A DNA stretch of 64,000 nt, taken from the NCBI RefSeq assembly GCF_041434935.1, contig NZ_CP107965.1, positions 62,001 to 126,000 on the forward strand, in the 5' to 3' direction. Position 1 is the first letter of the stretch, and every line of letters begins with the position of its first letter. The position numbers and the translations under genes are program-made. Shown in pieces: positions 61,515 through 64,000 of the stretch. This DNA is from Kitasatospora sp. NBC_00374 (lineage in GTDB: Bacteria > Actinomycetota > Actinomycetes > Streptomycetales > Streptomycetaceae). The notes under the pieces were generated by a model. The model made no database searches. It had not been told where the DNA came from and worked only from the letters and a program-made list of their open reading frames with translations.

Positions 61515-63080
61515 TCACCAGAGCGTGCCCTGGTGGACTTCGGCAGGCACCGCGAACTGGCGCGCTCGGGGTGCGGGAAGTTCCGGCTGCGGCCCGGCCT
61601 GTCGTTCGGCCGTCAGCCGGTCAGCGAGACGCTGCCCGCGCCGGCGCCCGCCCCTGGTGTAGGCCCGGGCGCGGTGCCTGGTCTCCTCCGGCCACGGCAG
61701 AAGCGTCATCAGGTGGTCCACGACCAGGCTCGCGGTGGTGAACGGATCGGCGAGCAGGGGCACGGCAACGTCGCTGGCGCGGGTGAGCTGCAACGGATCC
61801 TCGCGGACCCGCACCACCGTCCAGCCGGGTCGAAGCTGCTCGATTTCCAGGGCCTTGCGCAGGTCCCGCTCGTGGGAGTCCCGGTGCCAGTAGGACCCGT
61901 CGAACTCGACGACCACCCCGCTGTCCCCCACGGTGGGGAACACCATGTCCAGCCGCCACACCCCCGCGGCCGCCCGCAGCCGGTGCTGCTGCGCCCCGCC
62001 GGTCAGGACGTGCTGGAGCTCGGCGAACAGGTCGGTCTCCTGCCGTGAGATCCCGGTGCGCCGGCAGCCGGGGCAGGCCTGGTGGCCGAGGAAGACCACG
62101 GCCACCATCGCCCGCCAGGGTTCGTGCGCGCGAGGGCACGTCCACCACACGATCTGGTTGGAGCCGGCCGTCACGTCGGCCGGGGTGAGCGCCTGGTTCA
62201 GGGTCGGGTGCCAGTTGGCGGCGAGCTGGGGGTTCTCGGTGGCCAGGTCCCGGTAGCGGACCCGGCGCGAGCAGTGCGGGCAGTGAGTGGTGGCCCGCAC
62301 GCGGCTGAACACCCTGGCGCGGAACTCCCCCGCGCAGTCGCCGCACCGCCACCAGACGACCCGGTGGGATCCTGCGGTGATCTTCGACAGGGGTAGGCCG
62401 TCGTTGTGGGTGGGGTGCCATTCCGCGGCCAGCGCGGGGTGTGCCTGCTCCAGCGGGGGCGCTTTCGTCCGCCCTGCGCAGTGCGGGCAGCCGGTGGCGG
62501 AGACGGCCCGGTGCCGGACCTTGGTCGTCCAACGGTGGCCGCGAGCGCACTTCCAGGTGATCTTTCGGGCGGAGTTGGTGAGGACCTCCGCCGGGTCGAT
62601 GTCCGGGTGGGCGTCCACGTCGATCTGCGCGACCAGGTCGGCCAGTTCGCTCAAGGGCCGGGCCTCGGTGCCGTCCCGGCCGCAGCGCCGACATCCGGTG
62701 CCCCGAACACGGTTGGCTATTCGCGCCTCGAAGTCGTGGCCGCGAGAGCAGCGCCACCACACCTTCCGGTTGGAGCCGGGGCCCACGCTGTCGGCGGCGA
62801 CGGTGTTGCGGGGATGCCACTGTGCCGCCAGCTCGGGCATGTGTTCGGCCAAGGTGACCTGCCCCGGCGCCACGTAGCCCGCGCACCGGGGGCAGCCGCC
62901 GCCGGCCACCCGGTTGTGAACAGCGGCCTGCCAGACGTGCCCGGCCGGACACTGCCAGAACACCCGACGATGCGACCCCGGACCGATCGTCGCCCGGTCC
63001 AGGCCGCCGTTCAGCGTGGGGTGCCACTGCGCGGCGAGCTCAGGATGCTCATTGACGATGAAGCGCGTACGACGGGTCAT
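61515..63080 (-). CDS. Five-repeat treble-clef zinc protein fused to Vsr-like endonuclease
   Basis: 521 residues from the ATG at 63080. Five tandem units of about 65 residues follow the pattern AAQWHPT..N..WW.C..GH.....N R......CP.C (the zinc-ribbon DUF4379 type). The C-terminal 150 residues have RLDMVFP, VVVEFDGSYWH with a following Asp, and GWTVVRVRED, the core of Vsr-like PD-(D/E)xK nucleases. Such proteins are predicted DNA-binding nucleases of mobile elements, perhaps defensive. No methylase lies nearby. Confidence 0.8.
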   Translation of the reverse strand: MTRRTRFIVNEHPELAAQWHPTLNGGLDRATIGPGSHRRVFWQCPAGHVWQAAVHNRVAGGGCPRCAGYVAPGQVTLAEHMPELAAQWHPRNTVAADSVGPGSNRKVWWRCSRGHDFEARIANRVRGTGCRRCGRDGTEARPLSELADLVAQIDVDAHPDIDPAEVLTNSARKITWKCARGHRWTTKVRHRAVSATGCPHCAGRTKAPPLEQAHPALAAEWHPTHNDGLPLSKITAGSHRVVWWRCGDCAGEFRARVFSRVRATTHCPHCSRRVRYRDLATENPQLAANWHPTLNQALTPADVTAGSNQIVWWTCPRAHEPWRAMVAVVFLGHQACPGCRRTGISRQETDLFAELQHVLTGGAQQHRLRAAAGVWRLDMVFPTVGDSGVVVEFDGSYWHRDSHERDLRKALEIEQLRPGWTVVRVREDPLQLTRASDVAVPLLADPFTTASLVVDHLMTLLPWPEETRHRARAYTRGGRRRGQRLADRLTAERQAGPQPELPAPRARQFAVPAEVHQGTLW

Positions 63081-63185
63081 GATCACGAACCGTAGGCGGG
63101 CACACTGACAGCCGGACCGGCCCCTGACCTGGACGAACGCCGCGTCCGGCCATCGCAGAGCGGGGAGGACGCCCCATCGCCCGGA

Positions 63186-63245
63186 ACTCCAGCTGGAGTT
63201 GACTTTGCGTGCACCCCGGGAGCGAAAGTCAACCCCAGCTGGAGT
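63186..63245. promoter_or_regulatory. 21-bp inverted repeat
   Basis: 63186-63206 (ACTCCAGCTGGAGTTGACTTT) pairs with 63225-63245 with one mismatch around an 18-base spacer; each arm contains the palindrome CCAGCTGG. It lies in the 360-bp gap between divergent genes. Either a double operator or a terminator. Confidence 0.6.
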
Positions 63246-63447
63246 CCCGAACCACGCCCCACCACCGTCCCAACCGAGCCGGCCCCGGTGAGCGGCCGCT
63301 CGGGACCCCGCCACGGACGCGGCCGCGGGCCCTCCTCCCGGGGCTGGTTACTGGGTAGGGCCCCGCGGTCCGGCTGCGGACGGCTACCGTCGTCAGTACA
63401 GGGACCGGCCACCGGCCGGCACAAGCCGACAGGAGAGGGGGGTGGGG

Positions 63448-63780
63448 ATGAGCGCCCAGCCCGCCGAACACGGTGGAGGCCGCTTCGGGCTACCGCCGAT
63501 GGACACCGTGCAGGAACTGCGTGCCGCCCTGCAGGCCGGCTACGGCTTCGCCGGCGACGCCGAGCACCTGGACGGCGAGCTCGCCGCCCAGCTGCTGCGC
63601 CGGGTCCCGGTCGACCAGGTCGCCGACGTCGCGGAGGTCGGCACGGTGATCGACCTGGCCGCCGTCGCCGAGATCGTCGCCGCCTACCGGGGCCGGGTAC
63701 TGCTGGCCGCCGACCGGGACGTCGCAGACGCGGTCGACGAGACCGTCTACGACCTGCTGGCCCGGCAGGGCGCCGAATGA
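63448..63780 (+). CDS. Small acidic hypothetical protein
   Basis: 110 residues from the ATG at 63448 (AGGAGAGG upstream; a GTG two codons earlier is possible). Helical and acidic (VPVDQVADVAEVGTVIDLAA). The stop overlaps the next ATG. Confidence 0.6.
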   Translation: MSAQPAEHGGGRFGLPPMDTVQELRAALQAGYGFAGDAEHLDGELAAQLLRRVPVDQVADVAEVGTVIDLAAVAEIVAAYRGRVLLAADRDVADAVDETVYDLLARQGAE

Positions 63781-64000
63781 GCGATCCGGACCAGCAGGGT
63801 CGCGCGGTGGTCGCCGTCGTGACCGAGCGAGCCGCCCAACGCGCCAAGGAGCTCGGCGCCGAGGAAGTGGTGGAAGGCCTGCGCCGCGAACTGGAGCACC
63901 AGCCCCGCCTCGGCCGGCTGATCCGCGCCGTCGCCGAGGGCACCCAGCAGGTAGAGCTCTACTCCACCCGGATCGAGGGAGACGCGGCGGCCGGCCGCCC
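63777..64000 (+). CDS. Partial hypothetical protein, runs off the window
   Basis: Begins with an ATGA overlap after the previous gene. The 74 visible residues are helical and charged (ERAAQRAKELGAEEVVEGLRRELE). Not recognisable from this fragment. Confidence 0.6.
   Translation, partial: MSDPDQQGRAVVAVVTERAAQRAKELGAEEVVEGLRRELEHQPRLGRLIRAVAEGTQQVELYSTRIEGDAAAGR

Overview
The window is uniformly very GC-rich actinobacterial DNA with third-position GC bias, frequent GTG and TTG starts, GGAGG-type ribosome sites and many GTGA/ATGA stop-start overlaps. WhiB, DUF2637 (Spd), GntR, DUF6919 and a TraB/FtsK-type transfer ATPase point to Streptomyces or a close relative such as Kitasatospora. There is no rRNA, tRNA, ribosomal protein or core metabolic gene. 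I read it as part of a conjugative plasmid, probably linear because of a Tap-like gene at the left, or of a large integrated element. No integrase, telomere or attachment site is proven.

Layout. (1) 1-5.4 kb, minus strand: a telomere-maintenance-like module. A 738-residue Tap-like protein with family-B-polymerase-like motifs is followed by a small HTH protein in the usual tpg position and a DEAH helicase cut by the window edge. A divergently placed HTH regulator has matching 34-bp palindromes in front of itself and in front of the tap-like gene. (2) 5.5-27.5 kb: a long minus-strand run of accessory genes. It includes two HExxH proteins, a tandem-HTH protein with its own palindromic operator, HIT and RapZ-C proteins, a Crp/Fnr regulator, a kinase, a HAD protein, a Nudix hydrolase, DUF6919 proteins, membrane proteins, a DUF4097-like solenoid and an FtsK-fold protein with a broken Walker A. 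Two genes here share a duplicated leader with covarying inverted repeats. (3) 27.5-38.1 kb, minus strand: the transfer region, with the TraB-like translocase, a 763-residue membrane protein, a DUF2637 Spd protein whose gene carries about 30 copies of an 8-mer, WhiB and a string of very small genes. Three of these follow copies of one repeated RNA-like leader downstream of an rRNA-type boxA. (4) 38.1-42.1 kb: a GntR/UTRA regulator divergent from the transfer genes, then an HTH-isochorismatase-flavoprotein operon. (5) 42.1-47.2 kb: a 0.9-kb non-coding stretch and a 1058-residue double-winged-helix protein that may be a replication initiator, with two followers. (6) 47.3-64 kb: a mosaic with decayed genes, a solitary TnpB, a toxin-antitoxin-like pair, a truncated gene copy, an iteron-like array, small proteins and a zinc-finger/Vsr-like nuclease.

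How it may work together. TraB would pump double-stranded DNA, and the 8-mer cluster in the spd gene is a candidate recognition locus. Spd-type membrane proteins would assist spread. Palindromes at the tra promoter and repeats at the GntR gene suggest transfer is normally repressed. The boxA would let RNA polymerase read through the long structured leader. The Tap-like/HTH/helicase operon would maintain replicon ends if the replicon is linear. Functions are read from motifs only; no database search was possible.
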